From Burkholderiales bacterium (GTDB taxonomy: Bacteria > Pseudomonadota > Gammaproteobacteria > Burkholderiales > WYBJ01), in assembly GCA_022841915.1 (NCBI GenBank), contig JALHQN010000026.1, positions 1 to 60,304 of the forward strand: a DNA stretch of 60,304 nt, in the 5' to 3' direction. The notes below the pieces were generated by a model, which was given only the letters and a program-made list of their open reading frames with translations, was not told the DNA's origin and did no database searches. A program made the translations under genes and the position numbers. This document shows positions 1-9,505 of this stretch, in pieces. Numbering within the stretch: position 1 is the stretch's first letter; each line of letters begins with the position of its first letter.

Positions 1-245
1 CATCCCGCCTGCATCTGCAGGTTCAGTGCCGCGCAGGCCAGCACGTTCGCCGCAGTCACCGGGCCTTCCTGCCCCACCGAGCGCAGTGCGCCGATCTCCG
101 GGAAGCGAGCGCGCAGCTTCGCTTCGAAGCCGGGTATGCCGTCGATCGAGCGTTCGTGTTCGGCGCAAAGGACGACTGCCTCGATCGCGGTGTGCCTCGT
201 CCACAGGTTCGGGCCGCGCAGCGCCCTGATTCGGGAGATTTCCAT
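1..245 (-). CDS. cphA: Cyanophycin synthetase, N-terminal fragment (cut by window edge)
   Basis: Reading leftward from an ATG at 245 gives 81 codons that run off the window. The product starts MEISRIRALRGPNLWTRHTA, the typical opening of the N-terminal domain of CphA. This enzyme polymerises Asp and Arg into cyanophycin using ATP. Only the N-terminal domain is visible; the ATP-grasp and Mur-ligase-like domains lie outside. The gene lies 26 bp downstream of a second synthetase gene in the same direction, so the two are very probably one transcript. Tandem cphA genes are common in betaproteobacteria. No strong ribosome binding site is visible before the ATG, so translation may be coupled to the upstream gene. 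The family call is firm; completeness cannot be judged. Confidence 0.85.
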   Translation of the reverse strand, partial: MEISRIRALRGPNLWTRHTAIEAVVLCAEHERSIDGIPGFEAKLRARFPEIGALRSVGQEGPVTAANVLACAALNLQMQAG

Positions 246-271
246 CAGTGTGCTTTCTGGTTCGGCATGCC

Positions 272-2440
272 TTAGCGCGTGGCGGGGTCGAAGGCCTCGA
301 TGCCGGTGCGAATGAGATCCGCGGCGATGCCCAGCGCCCAGGCGGCACCCACGGCGGCCAACAGGCACTCGACCTCTGCCGAAGCATGCCCCTTGTCTGC
401 AAGGCGGACGTGCGTGAGATCGGCGAGCACCGTCTCTTCCCGGCCGGTGGCCAAGACCAAAAGATGATCGCGGAGCAGCACCGCGCGCCCGCCACTGTCG
501 CGATGCGCGTCGAGCCCGGCCGCGTCGGCATCGGCCGAGAAGAAGATGACATCGCCGTCGCACAGGGGCGCCATCCGAGCGACAATAGGATCGGCGCAGT
601 TGAGCACCGCAACACCCCGCGCCAGGACGACATCCACCTGGGTGCGCAGGACTTTGTACATCTGCTCGGCGTCCTCGATGTACTCCTCGGGCAGCGTCAG
701 CGAAGGGTCGAGTCGGGTCACTATGCCGACCTCGCAGCGGTCATAGGCCAGCCCGTCGGTGACCATCATGCGGGCGCCGTTCTCGATGACGGCCGCTTCG
801 AGCGTACGATTCATCAGCAATGATTGCGCGGGCTCGAAGCGCGCACAGTCGCCGGCCTTGACCCGGCGTCGACCGAGAAACAGACCCTCCGCACAGGCCA
901 ACCCCACGTGCAGGCCCTCCAGATGCAGAAGCTGCGCGACCAGGCGCGCAACCGTCGTCGTGCCGTGCGATCCGGTGACGCCCACCACCGGAATGCGACC
1001 GTCGTCATCCGGCGCGAAGAGCTGATCGACGATCGCGCGACCGACCGGCTGCGGCCTGCCCGACGCTGGATGCAGATGTCCTTCGAGGCCCGGCCCGGCA
1101 TTGACTTCGACGATCGCGGCGCGCTGCGAGGACAACGGCCTGGAAATGTCCTCGGCGACAATGTCGATGCCGGCGATGTCCAGGCCGATCACGCGGGCGG
1201 CCAGCGCGGCGGCCTCGCAAATGCTGGGGTGGACGCGGTCGGTCACGTCGACGGTGAGATTGCCATTGCGCTGCACCAGCACGCGGCGGCCCTCGGTAGG
1301 CACGGAATCGGCGCCGAGGCCTTGCCGGCGCAGCTGCAGTCTCAGCGTCGAATCGAGCCAGATCCGGAACAACGGCGCGTTCGCCCCGCCGCTGCGCAGC
1401 GGGTCCGAATTGAGTTGGCTGTCGATCAGCGCCTCGACGCTCGAACGGCCGTCGCCGACGATCCAGGCCGCGTCGCCACGCAACGCGGCAACCATGCGCC
1501 CGCCGACCACCAGCAGCCGGTGCTCGCATCCCAGAACGAAGCGCTCGACCATCACGCTGCTGCCTTCTTCCAGAGCGACCGAATAGGCCGTCTCGATATC
1601 CTCGCGGGCAGACAGGTCGATGCAGACGCCGCGGCCGTGATTCGCGTCGATCGGTTTGACGACCACCGGCACGCCGATGTCTTCGGCGGCGGCCCACGCG
1701 TCCGCTGGACTCTCGACGACCCTGCCCTCGGGAACCGGCACGCCGCAAGCGCGCAGCAGCCGATTGGTGAGGTCTTTGTCGCGCGAGATGCCCTCTGCGA
1801 TCGCGCTGGTGCAGTCGGTCTCGGCAGTCCAGATCCTGCGTTGGCGCGCGCCATAGCCGAGCTGCACCAGGTTGCGCTCGTTCAAGCGGATGGTGGGGAT
1901 GCGGCGGTCCTCGGCGGCGTCCACGATCGACGCCGTGCTCGGGCCCAAGCACAAGTCATCGGCCATGTCGCGCAACTCCTCGACCAGACGAGCCACATCG
2001 AACGGCCGATCTTCGATGGCGGCCATGACGAGGTCTCGGCCGCCGTACAGCGCATGGCGACTCACCTGCTCCTGCCAGCAGGTGACGACCACCTTGTAGA
2101 CACCCGGCTTGGACACCTCCCGTGCGCGACCGAAGCCGCCGGTCATGCCGGCGAGCGCCTGCAGTTCGAGCACCACATGCTCCATGATGTGGGCCGGCCA
2201 AGTGCCCTCCTGCAGGCGGCGCAGAAATCCCCCGCGCTCGTCGTAATTGCAGCGGTGCTCGATCAGCGACGGCATCCAGGCGACCAGCCGTTCGTAGAAG
2301 CCGGGCAGCTTGTTCGAGGGGTAGTCCTCGAGTTCATGGATGTCGACCAGGGCCTCGAGCGCCGGCGCCGGACCGTATTTCCACATGCATGGGCCCTTGA
2401 GATGCCGGACGGAGAGGATTTCGATGTACTTGCGGGTCAT
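272..2440 (-). CDS. cphA: Cyanophycin synthetase paralogue (CphA-prime type)
   Basis: A 722-residue protein, shorter than the roughly 870 residues of cyanobacterial CphA. It has a CphA N-terminal domain (about 1-165), an ATP-grasp domain (about 205-465, with VVVKPIDANHGRGV and IVEVNAGPGLEGH) and a Mur-ligase-like domain (about 480-720). The family joins Asp and Arg into cyanophycin at the expense of ATP. The start chosen gives MTRKYIEILSVRHLKGP, matching the usual family opening; an upstream start would add 22 unlikely residues. The Mur-ligase P-loop reads GVTGSHGTTT, so the usual GKT lysine is threonine, which suggests the second ATP site is altered. It is followed after 26 bp by the second cphA and is divergent from the transporter gene. 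The 175 bp between the divergent starts presumably holds both promoters. Confidence 0.88.
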   Translation of the reverse strand: MTRKYIEILSVRHLKGPCMWKYGPAPALEALVDIHELEDYPSNKLPGFYERLVAWMPSLIEHRCNYDERGGFLRRLQEGTWPAHIMEHVVLELQALAGMTGGFGRAREVSKPGVYKVVVTCWQEQVSRHALYGGRDLVMAAIEDRPFDVARLVEELRDMADDLCLGPSTASIVDAAEDRRIPTIRLNERNLVQLGYGARQRRIWTAETDCTSAIAEGISRDKDLTNRLLRACGVPVPEGRVVESPADAWAAAEDIGVPVVVKPIDANHGRGVCIDLSAREDIETAYSVALEEGSSVMVERFVLGCEHRLLVVGGRMVAALRGDAAWIVGDGRSSVEALIDSQLNSDPLRSGGANAPLFRIWLDSTLRLQLRRQGLGADSVPTEGRRVLVQRNGNLTVDVTDRVHPSICEAAALAARVIGLDIAGIDIVAEDISRPLSSQRAAIVEVNAGPGLEGHLHPASGRPQPVGRAIVDQLFAPDDDGRIPVVGVTGSHGTTTVARLVAQLLHLEGLHVGLACAEGLFLGRRRVKAGDCARFEPAQSLLMNRTLEAAVIENGARMMVTDGLAYDRCEVGIVTRLDPSLTLPEEYIEDAEQMYKVLRTQVDVVLARGVAVLNCADPIVARMAPLCDGDVIFFSADADAAGLDAHRDSGGRAVLLRDHLLVLATGREETVLADLTHVRLADKGHASAEVECLLAAVGAAWALGIAADLIRTGIEAFDPATR

Positions 2441-2615
2441 TATGGGGAGGGTCAGCCTGCCGGTGGTTCGACGTTCTTCGCTAGCTGACAACGTGGCAGC
2501 AACCAAACGGTTTACCCGATCCAGAAAAAAGTCGATGCGAACGGCTCATCGGGTCAGAATTTCGAATATTCCGCAGCCTCCGAGCCCCGGATGCGTTACG
2601 CTTCACACCTTTCCG

Positions 2616-4931
2616 ATGAAGAACGCTACCCCCGTCCCGATTCCCGCCTCAGGCACCCTGCCCGATCGTTGGCGCATGGATGCGGATGCCCAGATTCAAG
2701 GGAGTGAGGAAGTCCTTGCGTGGCTCGAGCTCGATCTCGATCCGGCGCTGCGCTTCGCGTCGGGCATCGTGCTGCTCACCGATCGTCGGCTGTTGGCCAA
2801 GGCGCCTCACGAGGCCGAATTCAGCGAATGGCCGCTGCGCGCCGGCCTCGAACTCCAGTTGCACGACCACGCGGGTGCCGGGGCACTCGAGCTCTTCGAC
2901 GGGCCGACCCGTCTGGGTGTCTGGCGTTTCACGCTGGGCCGAAATCCGGCGGCGCAGCGACTCGCGCTGCGCTTCGAGGAGGTCCGTGACGACATCGTGA
3001 GCGGCGGGGAGGTTCGCCGTCCCCCGAGCCCGCTGTGTCCTCGCTGCCAGGCCCCGCTGACCGCCGGCCAGGACGAGTGCCCGCACTGCGCAGAGGAGGC
3101 GAACGCGCCGCCGTCGACGTGGACCCTGTTCCGCATCTGGCGCTTCGCGCGCCCTTACCGGCGCCAGCTATTGCTCGGCTTCGTGCTGACCCTCGCGGGC
3201 ACAGCCGCCACGCTGGTTCCGCCGTACCTGACGATGCCGCTGATGGACAAGGTGCTGATCCCGTATCAGAACGGGGTGCCGATCGACGTCGACCTCGTCC
3301 TGGCACTGCTGGTCGGGCTGTTCGCCGCGGCGGTGCTCGCCTGGGTGCTCGGCTGCGCGCGCACCCACGTGCTCGCGCTGGTGAGCGAGCGCATCGGCGC
3401 CGACCTGCGCTCGAGCACCTACGAACACCTGCTCAAGCTCTCGCTGGAGTACTTCGGCGGCAAGCGCACCGGGGATCTGATGGCGCGCATCGGCTCGGAG
3501 ACCGACCGCATCTGCCTGTTTCTTTCGCTGCACCTGCTCGACTTCGCCACCGACGTGCTGATGATCGTCATGACAGCGGCGATTCTGATCTCGATCAACC
3601 CTTGGCTGGCCCTGGTGACACTGCTGTCGCTGCCCTTCATCGTCTGGCTGATCCATCTGGTGCGCGACCGGCTGCGGCACGGGTTCGAGAAAGTCGATCG
3701 GGTCTGGGGCGAGGTGACGAACGTGCTGGCGGACACCATCCCGGGGATCCGGGTCGTCAAGGCCTTCGCCCAGGAGCGGCGCGAAGCGGCGCGCTTCCGC
3801 CAGGCCAACGACCACAACCTCGCGGTCAACGACAAGGTGAACCGCGTGTGGTCGCTGTTTTCGCCGACCGTCACGCTGCTCACAGAGATCGGCCTGCTGG
3901 TCGTCTGGGCGTTCGGGATCTGGCAGGTGTCGCGCGACGAGATCACCGTCGGCGTGCTGACCGCCTTCCTCGCTTACATCAGCCGCTTCTACATCCGCCT
4001 CGATTCGATGAGCCGGATCGTCTCGCATACGCAAAAGGCAGCTGCCGGCGCGAAACGGATTTTCGAGATTCTCGACCACGTGTCCAGCGTGCCCGATCCG
4101 GCGCAGCCGGTGCGCATGGAGTCAGTGCGCGGGCGCATCGAACTGCGCCGCGTGGGCTTCCGCTACGGCAACCGCAAGATCCTTCGGGGGGTCGACCTCG
4201 ATATCGCGCCCGGCGAGATGGTCGGTCTGGTCGGACACAGCGGCTCGGGCAAGAGCACACTGGTCAATCTGATCTGCCGCTTCTATGACGTTTCCGAGGG
4301 AGCGATCCTGGTCGACGGCGTGGACATCCGCGACTTGTCCGTCTCAGACTATCGCAGCAACATCGGCCTGGTGCTGCAAGAGCCGTTCCTCTTTTACGGG
4401 ACGATTGCCGAAAACATCGCCTACGGCAAGCCGGAGGCGACCCGGGCTGAAATCGTCGCCGCCGCACGCGCGGCGCACGCCCACGAGTTCATCCTTCGCC
4501 TTGCGCACGGCTACGATTCGCTCGTCGGCGAGCGCGGTCAGGCGCTGTCCGGCGGCGAGCGCCAGCGCATCTCGATTGCGCGTGCGCTGCTGATCGACCC
4601 GCGCGTCCTGATCCTCGATGAGGCGACGTCGTCGGTCGACACCCAGACCGAGAAGGAGATCCAGAAGGCACTCGACAACCTGGTGCGCGGACGCACCACG
4701 ATCGCCATCGCGCACCGCCTGAGCACGTTGCGTCAGGCCGACCGCCTGGTCGTGCTCGAGCGCGGTGAGGTCGTGGAGGTGGGCAAGCACGAGGAACTGA
4801 TTTCTCGCGAGGGCGCCTATTTCCAGCTTTATCAGGCTCAGGCTCGCAATGTCGACATCGAACCCGATGACCCCGCCTGGCAGGCGATTCCGGCGCCAGG
4901 CGGGCGCATCGCGTCGGCTGATCCGGCGTGA
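2616..4931 (+). CDS. Cyanophycin-locus ABC transporter (fused membrane and ATPase domains)
   Basis: A 771-residue half-transporter of exporter architecture. An N-terminal domain of about 135 residues with no recognised family comes first. A zinc ribbon follows (CPRC at 141-144, CPHC at 155-158). Next comes a six-helix ABC membrane domain (about 170-460) and a nucleotide-binding domain with Walker A GHSGSGKS (540-547), signature LSGGE (644-648), Walker B VLILDEA and H-loop AIAHRL. Transporters of this form sit next to cyanophycin synthetases in betaproteobacteria; the substrate is unknown. The start was placed at MKNATPVPIP because upstream codons read through the divergent promoter region. 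The DUF1854 gene follows 43 bp later, so they probably form one operon. Acting as a homodimer in the inner membrane is inferred from family knowledge. Confidence 0.88.
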   Translation: MKNATPVPIPASGTLPDRWRMDADAQIQGSEEVLAWLELDLDPALRFASGIVLLTDRRLLAKAPHEAEFSEWPLRAGLELQLHDHAGAGALELFDGPTRLGVWRFTLGRNPAAQRLALRFEEVRDDIVSGGEVRRPPSPLCPRCQAPLTAGQDECPHCAEEANAPPSTWTLFRIWRFARPYRRQLLLGFVLTLAGTAATLVPPYLTMPLMDKVLIPYQNGVPIDVDLVLALLVGLFAAAVLAWVLGCARTHVLALVSERIGADLRSSTYEHLLKLSLEYFGGKRTGDLMARIGSETDRICLFLSLHLLDFATDVLMIVMTAAILISINPWLALVTLLSLPFIVWLIHLVRDRLRHGFEKVDRVWGEVTNVLADTIPGIRVVKAFAQERREAARFRQANDHNLAVNDKVNRVWSLFSPTVTLLTEIGLLVVWAFGIWQVSRDEITVGVLTAFLAYISRFYIRLDSMSRIVSHTQKAAAGAKRIFEILDHVSSVPDPAQPVRMESVRGRIELRRVGFRYGNRKILRGVDLDIAPGEMVGLVGHSGSGKSTLVNLICRFYDVSEGAILVDGVDIRDLSVSDYRSNIGLVLQEPFLFYGTIAENIAYGKPEATRAEIVAAARAAHAHEFILRLAHGYDSLVGERGQALSGGERQRISIARALLIDPRVLILDEATSSVDTQTEKEIQKALDNLVRGRTTIAIAHRLSTLRQADRLVVLERGEVVEVGKHEELISREGAYFQLYQAQARNVDIEPDDPAWQAIPAPGGRIASADPA

Positions 4932-4974
4932 CCGCAGCGATGCCGACGCGAAAACGATGCACGGACGCGTGCCG

Positions 4975-5439
4975 ATGACCCCCTTCAGGCTCAGCCGATC
5001 GGCCTCCGGGCGGCTCGTGCTCACGACCGCCGAGGGTCAGGTGCACGAAGGGGTGGCCGTCGTGCGCGCCTTTCCGATCGGCGCCCCCGACGAGGGCGTC
5101 GCGCTGGTCAGTGCAGAAGGCCGCGAGTTGGCGTGGCTCGACCGCATCGCCGATCTCGAGCCCGGCTCGCGCGAGCTCGTCGAGGAGGCGTTGGCCAGCC
5201 GGGAGTTCATGCCCGAGATCCGCCGCCTGGTCAGAGTCTCCAGCTTTGCCACGCCCAGCACCTGGGACGTCGAGACCGATCGCGGCGATACGTCGCTGGT
5301 GCTGGGCGGCGAGGAAGACATCCGCCGATTCGGCCGCGATGCGCTGCTGATCGAGGACATTCACGGCATCCACTATCTCATTCGCGATCTGGGCAAGCTC
5401 GACCGCACGAGCCGCAAGCTGCTGGACCGCTTTCTGTAG
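4975..5439 (+). CDS. DUF1854 family protein of the cyanophycin locus
   Basis: A 154-residue soluble protein starting MTPFRLSRSASGRLVLTT. It ends in the conserved pattern DIHGIHYLIRDLGKLD followed by SRKLLDRFL, typical of the DUF1854 proteins that accompany cyanophycin synthetase and its ABC transporter. The biochemical role is unknown; co-occurrence suggests it works with the transporter. No signal peptide or membrane segment is visible. An ATG at 4957 would add six residues, but the start at 4975 fits the usual family opening better. The gene lies 43 bp after the transporter stop on the same strand. Confidence 0.82.
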   Translation: MTPFRLSRSASGRLVLTTAEGQVHEGVAVVRAFPIGAPDEGVALVSAEGRELAWLDRIADLEPGSRELVEEALASREFMPEIRRLVRVSSFATPSTWDVETDRGDTSLVLGGEEDIRRFGRDALLIEDIHGIHYLIRDLGKLDRTSRKLLDRFL

Positions 5440-5772
5440 AGCCCCTCCGAGCAGGCCATCAGGATCGCGGATCGCTTTTTCGATTCACGCATTCTGTCCG
5501 GAGTGCACGGACGCTCGAAACACCCCGTCGCGCAGCAAGTCAGGAGGGTGCGTCCTTGAGCATGCATTCGATTCGCAGCGCCCGTACTTGTCGAGCATGC
5601 GGGCGGACCGAACGAGACGGGTCAGTCCTGGTCGAAAGCGATTCATGCCTGCCATCGAACAAAGCCCTGCGCGGTGTCGCTTCGAGCGTAGCCTGTCGAC
5701 CTCCGGGAGATTACCCAATGGCGAATCCGCGTAAGCTAACGATTGCACGACAGTACCTGGGCTGAGTCGGCA
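5440..5772 (+). other. Intergenic region between the cyanophycin locus and phospholipase D
   Basis: About 330 bp without a convincing gene. A TTG at 5743 could extend the phospholipase gene upstream, but that part reads as leader sequence. A T-run (cgcttttt near 5473) follows the DUF1854 stop, but no good stem precedes it, so I do not call a terminator. Confidence 0.5.
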
Positions 5773-7188
5773 ATGCGCCATCGGCGACCGATGTCCTTTC
5801 TTGTCACGCACCAAGTTGCCGCCCTCTCGGCTGCCGCACTGCTCGCCGTCGTTGCCGGATGCGCCTCGCTACCGACGATCGGACCGGGCATGGCCCGAGG
5901 AGCGACCTCGCCTATTCCGCTCGCAGGCGCACATGGTCGGCTGACCGACGCCCAGAGCACGGCTGTGCTGCAGCGTCTGGCCCTCGGCGGCCAAGGATCC
6001 CACATCTTCGATCGCCACCTGGCGCTGGTGGCGGGCATTGCAGGCAGCAGCCCGCTTGTGACGGGCAACAAGGTCCTGCTGCTGCAAGACGGCCCGACGA
6101 CCTACGAGCACATGTTCACGGCGATCGGCAACGCCGTTCACCACATCAACATGGAGACCTACATTATCGAGGCCGATGATGTCGGCAATCGCTTCGCGGA
6201 CTTGCTTATCGAGAAACGAGCCCAAGGTGTCGCCGTGCAGCTCATCTATGACAGCCTGGGATCAATCGGCACGCCGGCCTCGTTCTTCAAGCGCCTCAAG
6301 GACGGCGGCGTTCGTCTCCTCGAGTTCAATCCGGTCAACCCACTCACCGCGGGCAAGGACTGGGAAGTGAATCAGCGCGATCACCGCAAACTGCTGATCG
6401 TCGACGGCGCGACGGCCTTCGTCGGCGGCATCAACATCAGCAGTGTCTATTCGGGGAGCTCGTTCAAAGCGCAGTCCCGCTCCCGACCGAGTGGGGCGCT
6501 GCCGTGGCGGGATACCCACTTGAAAGTGGAGGGCCCCGTCGTCGCGGAGTTCCAGAAGCTCTTCCTCGCCAGCTGGAAGAGTCAGAACGCGGCGGCCCTC
6601 CTCGACATCGAGTACTTTCCGCCGCTCCCCCAGAAAGGCAACGAGGTGGTGCGCGCCATCGGCAGCTCGCCGGACGAGCCCTATAGCCTGATCTACGCAA
6701 CCCTGATCTCGGCGATCAACAGTGCCGAATCGCAGGTGTACCTCACCAACGCCTACTTCGTCCCCGACCCGCAGTTCCTGGCCGCGTTGAAGGCCGCGGT
6801 CCGGCGCGGGGTGGACGTGAAGATCGTTCTGCCTAGCAAGACGGACTCATGGCTTGTGTTCCATGCGGGGCGCGCCAACTACGCCGAACTGCTCGAAGCA
6901 GGCGTACAGATATTCGAGCGGCGCGATGCGCTGCTACACGCGAAGACAGCCCTGATCGACGGGGTATGGTCGACCGTCGGTTCCACCAACCTGGACTGGC
7001 GCAGCTTCCTCCACAACGCCGAGATCAATGCCGTCATCCTCGGACAAGACTTCGCTGCGCAGATGCTTGCAGTGTTCGAATCCGATCTGGCCCGCTCCAC
7101 TCGGGTTACGCCAGACCGATGGGAGGAACGCACCCTGATCGACCGCATCAAGGAGACTTTCGCACGAGTTTGGGCGTACTGGCTGTAG
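5773..7188 (+). CDS. Phospholipase D/cardiolipin synthase-like lipoprotein
   Basis: About 471 residues with two PLD-type catalytic motifs: HRKLLIVDG with following AFVGG, and HAKTALIDG with GSTNLDWRS. The family catalyses phosphatidyl transfer or phospholipid hydrolysis, and cardiolipin synthases share this two-motif layout. The N-terminus has basic residues, a hydrophobic stretch and a lipobox ending VAGC, so the mature protein is probably a lipid-anchored envelope protein. This is unusual, because ClsA is anchored by transmembrane helices. Two ATGs are possible (5773 or 5791), and neither has a strong ribosome binding site. It faces the efflux operon convergently. A second PLD-family gene lies at 20161. 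Confidence 0.83.
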   Translation: MRHRRPMSFLVTHQVAALSAAALLAVVAGCASLPTIGPGMARGATSPIPLAGAHGRLTDAQSTAVLQRLALGGQGSHIFDRHLALVAGIAGSSPLVTGNKVLLLQDGPTTYEHMFTAIGNAVHHINMETYIIEADDVGNRFADLLIEKRAQGVAVQLIYDSLGSIGTPASFFKRLKDGGVRLLEFNPVNPLTAGKDWEVNQRDHRKLLIVDGATAFVGGINISSVYSGSSFKAQSRSRPSGALPWRDTHLKVEGPVVAEFQKLFLASWKSQNAAALLDIEYFPPLPQKGNEVVRAIGSSPDEPYSLIYATLISAINSAESQVYLTNAYFVPDPQFLAALKAAVRRGVDVKIVLPSKTDSWLVFHAGRANYAELLEAGVQIFERRDALLHAKTALIDGVWSTVGSTNLDWRSFLHNAEINAVILGQDFAAQMLAVFESDLARSTRVTPDRWEERTLIDRIKETFARVWAYWL

Positions 7189-7544
7189 AGGCCTGCCAGG
7201 ATCGGCATCGCGTTGTCGCAGCGTGGGCGAGCGATGCGCGTTTCGCCTTCGCCGTCATCACGTCAATCGGCGATGGTGACACCGTGCAGGTCGGCGGGTT
7301 GCGCGCGAGCTTTTTTCTGCAGTCTCGGACATCACCGATGTGCCCGCGGCAGGACCACAGTCACGCCATGCACCAGCATCATCCTGGATTTCCGATCATG
7401 AACGTCCAGGCCTGCGCGTGGCAATGAATGGCGCACTTCATCACCCGCTGCGACTCGGCCAGCCGATTCGAGCTCGCGACTTCGATCGCTGCGGGCACGA
7501 CTTCCCATGGCCCGTGTCGCTCGTGCTTGCGCATCACGACCTGC
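7189..7544. other. Gene-free gap between convergent genes
   Basis: Some 356 bp between the phospholipase stop and the stop of the MacB-type permease. Short ORFs here have no recognisable family, start signal or consistent codon usage. No clear terminator hairpin was found. Confidence 0.5.
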
Positions 7545-8765
7545 TCACTCGTGCCGAAGTGCTTCGATCGGATCCAGTCGGGCAGCTCGGCGGGCGGGAA
7601 AGTATCCGAACACCACGCCGATTGCCGCCGAGAAGAGCAATGCCAGCAGGTTGATGCTCGGATCGAACCGATAGGGAACCTCCATCAGGCCGGAGAGCCA
7701 GTACGAAGCGCCGGTAGCGAGCAAGACGCCCACGATTCCGCCCAGCGCAGAAAGCACCACGGCCTCGATCAGGAACTGCAACATCACTTCGCCCTCCAGA
7801 GCGCCGATGGCGAGCCGCAGTCCGATCTCGCGGGTGCGCTCCGTCACGCTCACCAGCATGATGTTCATGATGCCGATGCCGCCCACGAGCAGGCTCACGG
7901 CCGCCACGGCCCCGAGCAGACTGGTGAGCACGCCCATCGTGCCCGACAGAGTCTCCGCCAGTTGCTGGGTATCGAAGACATTGAAGTTGTCGTCGTCTTC
8001 CTCGGACAGGTTGCGTCGCTCACGCATGAGCTGGCGCAGGCTCGCCTTGAGAGGCGCGCTGTCCGCGCCCTCCTCCATCGACACCGACAGCATGCCCACC
8101 TTCCGACTCCCGGTGACGCGCCGCTGCAGGGTGTAGAGCGGCAGCACGACCGTGTCATCCTGATCTCCCATCCCGCCCTGCCCCTTCGACGAAAGGATGC
8201 CCACGACTTCGCATGAGAACTGCTTGACGCGCAGTTGTTCGCCGAGCCCGGTCACGCCGGTCGTCCCGCCGTAGAGTTCGCGCCGCACGGTCTCCCCGAT
8301 GATGCACACGGCAGACCCTGCTGCCTGCTCGTCCGGGTCGAACATGCGCCCGGCCGCGAGTTTCCAGTTGCCGGTCGTGAACCAGGCGTTGGTACTGCCC
8401 GTGACGGTGGTCAACCAGTTGCGCCCGTTCGCCACGACGTGCACGCTTGCCCGGCCCTGCGGGGCGACCGCGGCCACGCCGCCGATCTGCGAAGCGATGG
8501 CCTCGGCATCGCTCTCGGTGAACTGAGGCACCCCGCCGCTGCCTGCTCCCGGCCCGCCCGGACCGCGTTGCCCCGGCATCACCAGGAGCAGATTGGTGCC
8601 CAGGCTGGTGATCTGCGTTTCGATCGCTTGCGTGGCGCCGTTGCCCAACGTCACCATGGTGATCACCGCGGAGACACCGATCACGATACCGAGGATGGTG
8701 AGGAACGAGCGCAGCATGTTGCGCCGAACGGAACGCAGCGCAAGCATGAAGACGCTGAAGAGCAT
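7545..8765 (-). CDS. MacB/FtsX-type ABC transporter permease
   Basis: A 406-residue permease with one N-terminal transmembrane helix (GIVIGVSAVITMVTLG), a periplasmic MacB core domain (about 50-235), and three C-terminal helices (about 285-395). The conserved motif VSLLVGGIGIMNIMLVSV is followed by TERTREIGLRLAIGA. MacB-type permeases do not move substrate through the membrane. They drive periplasmic substrates through an adaptor and an outer membrane channel by mechanotransmission. Here the ATPase is a separate upstream gene and the two reading frames meet as TGATG, sharing one base. It is last in a four-gene operon (NodT, MacA, ATPase, permease). The substrate (macrolide, lipopeptide, siderophore or other) cannot be inferred. 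Confidence 0.9.
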   Translation of the reverse strand: MLFSVFMLALRSVRRNMLRSFLTILGIVIGVSAVITMVTLGNGATQAIETQITSLGTNLLLVMPGQRGPGGPGAGSGGVPQFTESDAEAIASQIGGVAAVAPQGRASVHVVANGRNWLTTVTGSTNAWFTTGNWKLAAGRMFDPDEQAAGSAVCIIGETVRRELYGGTTGVTGLGEQLRVKQFSCEVVGILSSKGQGGMGDQDDTVVLPLYTLQRRVTGSRKVGMLSVSMEEGADSAPLKASLRQLMRERRNLSEEDDDNFNVFDTQQLAETLSGTMGVLTSLLGAVAAVSLLVGGIGIMNIMLVSVTERTREIGLRLAIGALEGEVMLQFLIEAVVLSALGGIVGVLLATGASYWLSGLMEVPYRFDPSINLLALLFSAAIGVVFGYFPARRAARLDPIEALRHE

Positions 8766-9505
8766 CAGGTCGTCTCTACAGCCGCTGCTGCGCGCGGAGC
8801 CGCAACGACCGGGTGCGGATTCACCTCGTCTCGGGCGATGCGCCCATCGACGAAATGCACCATGCGCCGCGCGTAGGCGGCCATGTCGGGCTCATGCGTG
8901 ACCATCAGGACCGTGATGCCGTGCGCGGAGTTCAGCTCCATGAGCAGCCCCATGATCTCGTGGCTGCGCTGCGTGTCGAGGTTGCCCGTGGGCTCGTCCG
9001 CCAGCACCACTGCCGGGGTCGTGACGATGGCGCGCGCGATCGCCACGCGCTGCTGCTGCCCCCCCGAAAGCTCTCCCGGCGTATGGTCTTCCCATCCGCC
9101 CAGCCCTACCGCCTGCAGCGCCTTCGTCGCTGCAGCGCTGCGAACGGCTGCGCCGTCACCGCGGTACAGGAGCGGGAGTTCCACGTTTTCCTGCGCCGAC
9201 GTCCGCGCCAGGAGATTGAATCCCTGGAAAACGAACCCGAGATACCGACGCCGCAGACGGGCGCGCTGGTCTCGCGTCAAGGCCTCCACGTGCGCCCCCT
9301 TGAACAGGTACTGCCCAGCGGTGGGGGTATCCAGGCAACCGAGGATGTTCATGGCCGTCGATTTCCCCGAACCGCTCGGGCCCATGATGGCCACGAATTC
9401 CCCGGCACCGATATCGAGATCGATGCCGTCGAGCGCCATCAGCTCGGCAGCGCCGCTGCCGTACCGCCTGGAGATGCCGCGCAGCTGAATGAGCGGAGCC
9501 GTCAC
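8765..9505 (-). CDS. MacB/LolD-type ABC transporter ATPase
   Basis: A 246-residue ATPase with Walker A GPSGSGKST, the family sequence LSGGQQQRVAIARA, Walker B VVLADEPTGNLD and H-loop MVTHE. It powers the adjacent MacB-type permease from the cytoplasmic side. In classical MacB the ATPase is fused to the permease; here it is a separate protein. It starts with GTG, and the start overlaps the adaptor stop as GTGA (4 bp), so translation is likely coupled. The stop overlaps the permease start by one base. Confidence 0.9.
   Translation of the reverse strand: MTAPLIQLRGISRRYGSGAAELMALDGIDLDIGAGEFVAIMGPSGSGKSTAMNILGCLDTPTAGQYLFKGAHVEALTRDQRARLRRRYLGFVFQGFNLLARTSAQENVELPLLYRGDGAAVRSAAATKALQAVGLGGWEDHTPGELSGGQQQRVAIARAIVTTPAVVLADEPTGNLDTQRSHEIMGLLMELNSAHGITVLMVTHEPDMAAYARRMVHFVDGRIARDEVNPHPVVAAPRAAAAVETT

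Noticed and set aside
824-2488. Long plus-strand open frame opposite the cyanophycin synthetase paralogue
   Set aside because: It is antisense to a clear CphA gene and has the Arg/Asp/Gly-rich composition typical of shadow frames in GC-rich DNA.
3035-4288. 417-residue plus-strand frame inside the ABC transporter gene
   Set aside because: It overlaps the transporter in another frame and is Arg/Ala/Gly-rich with no motifs.
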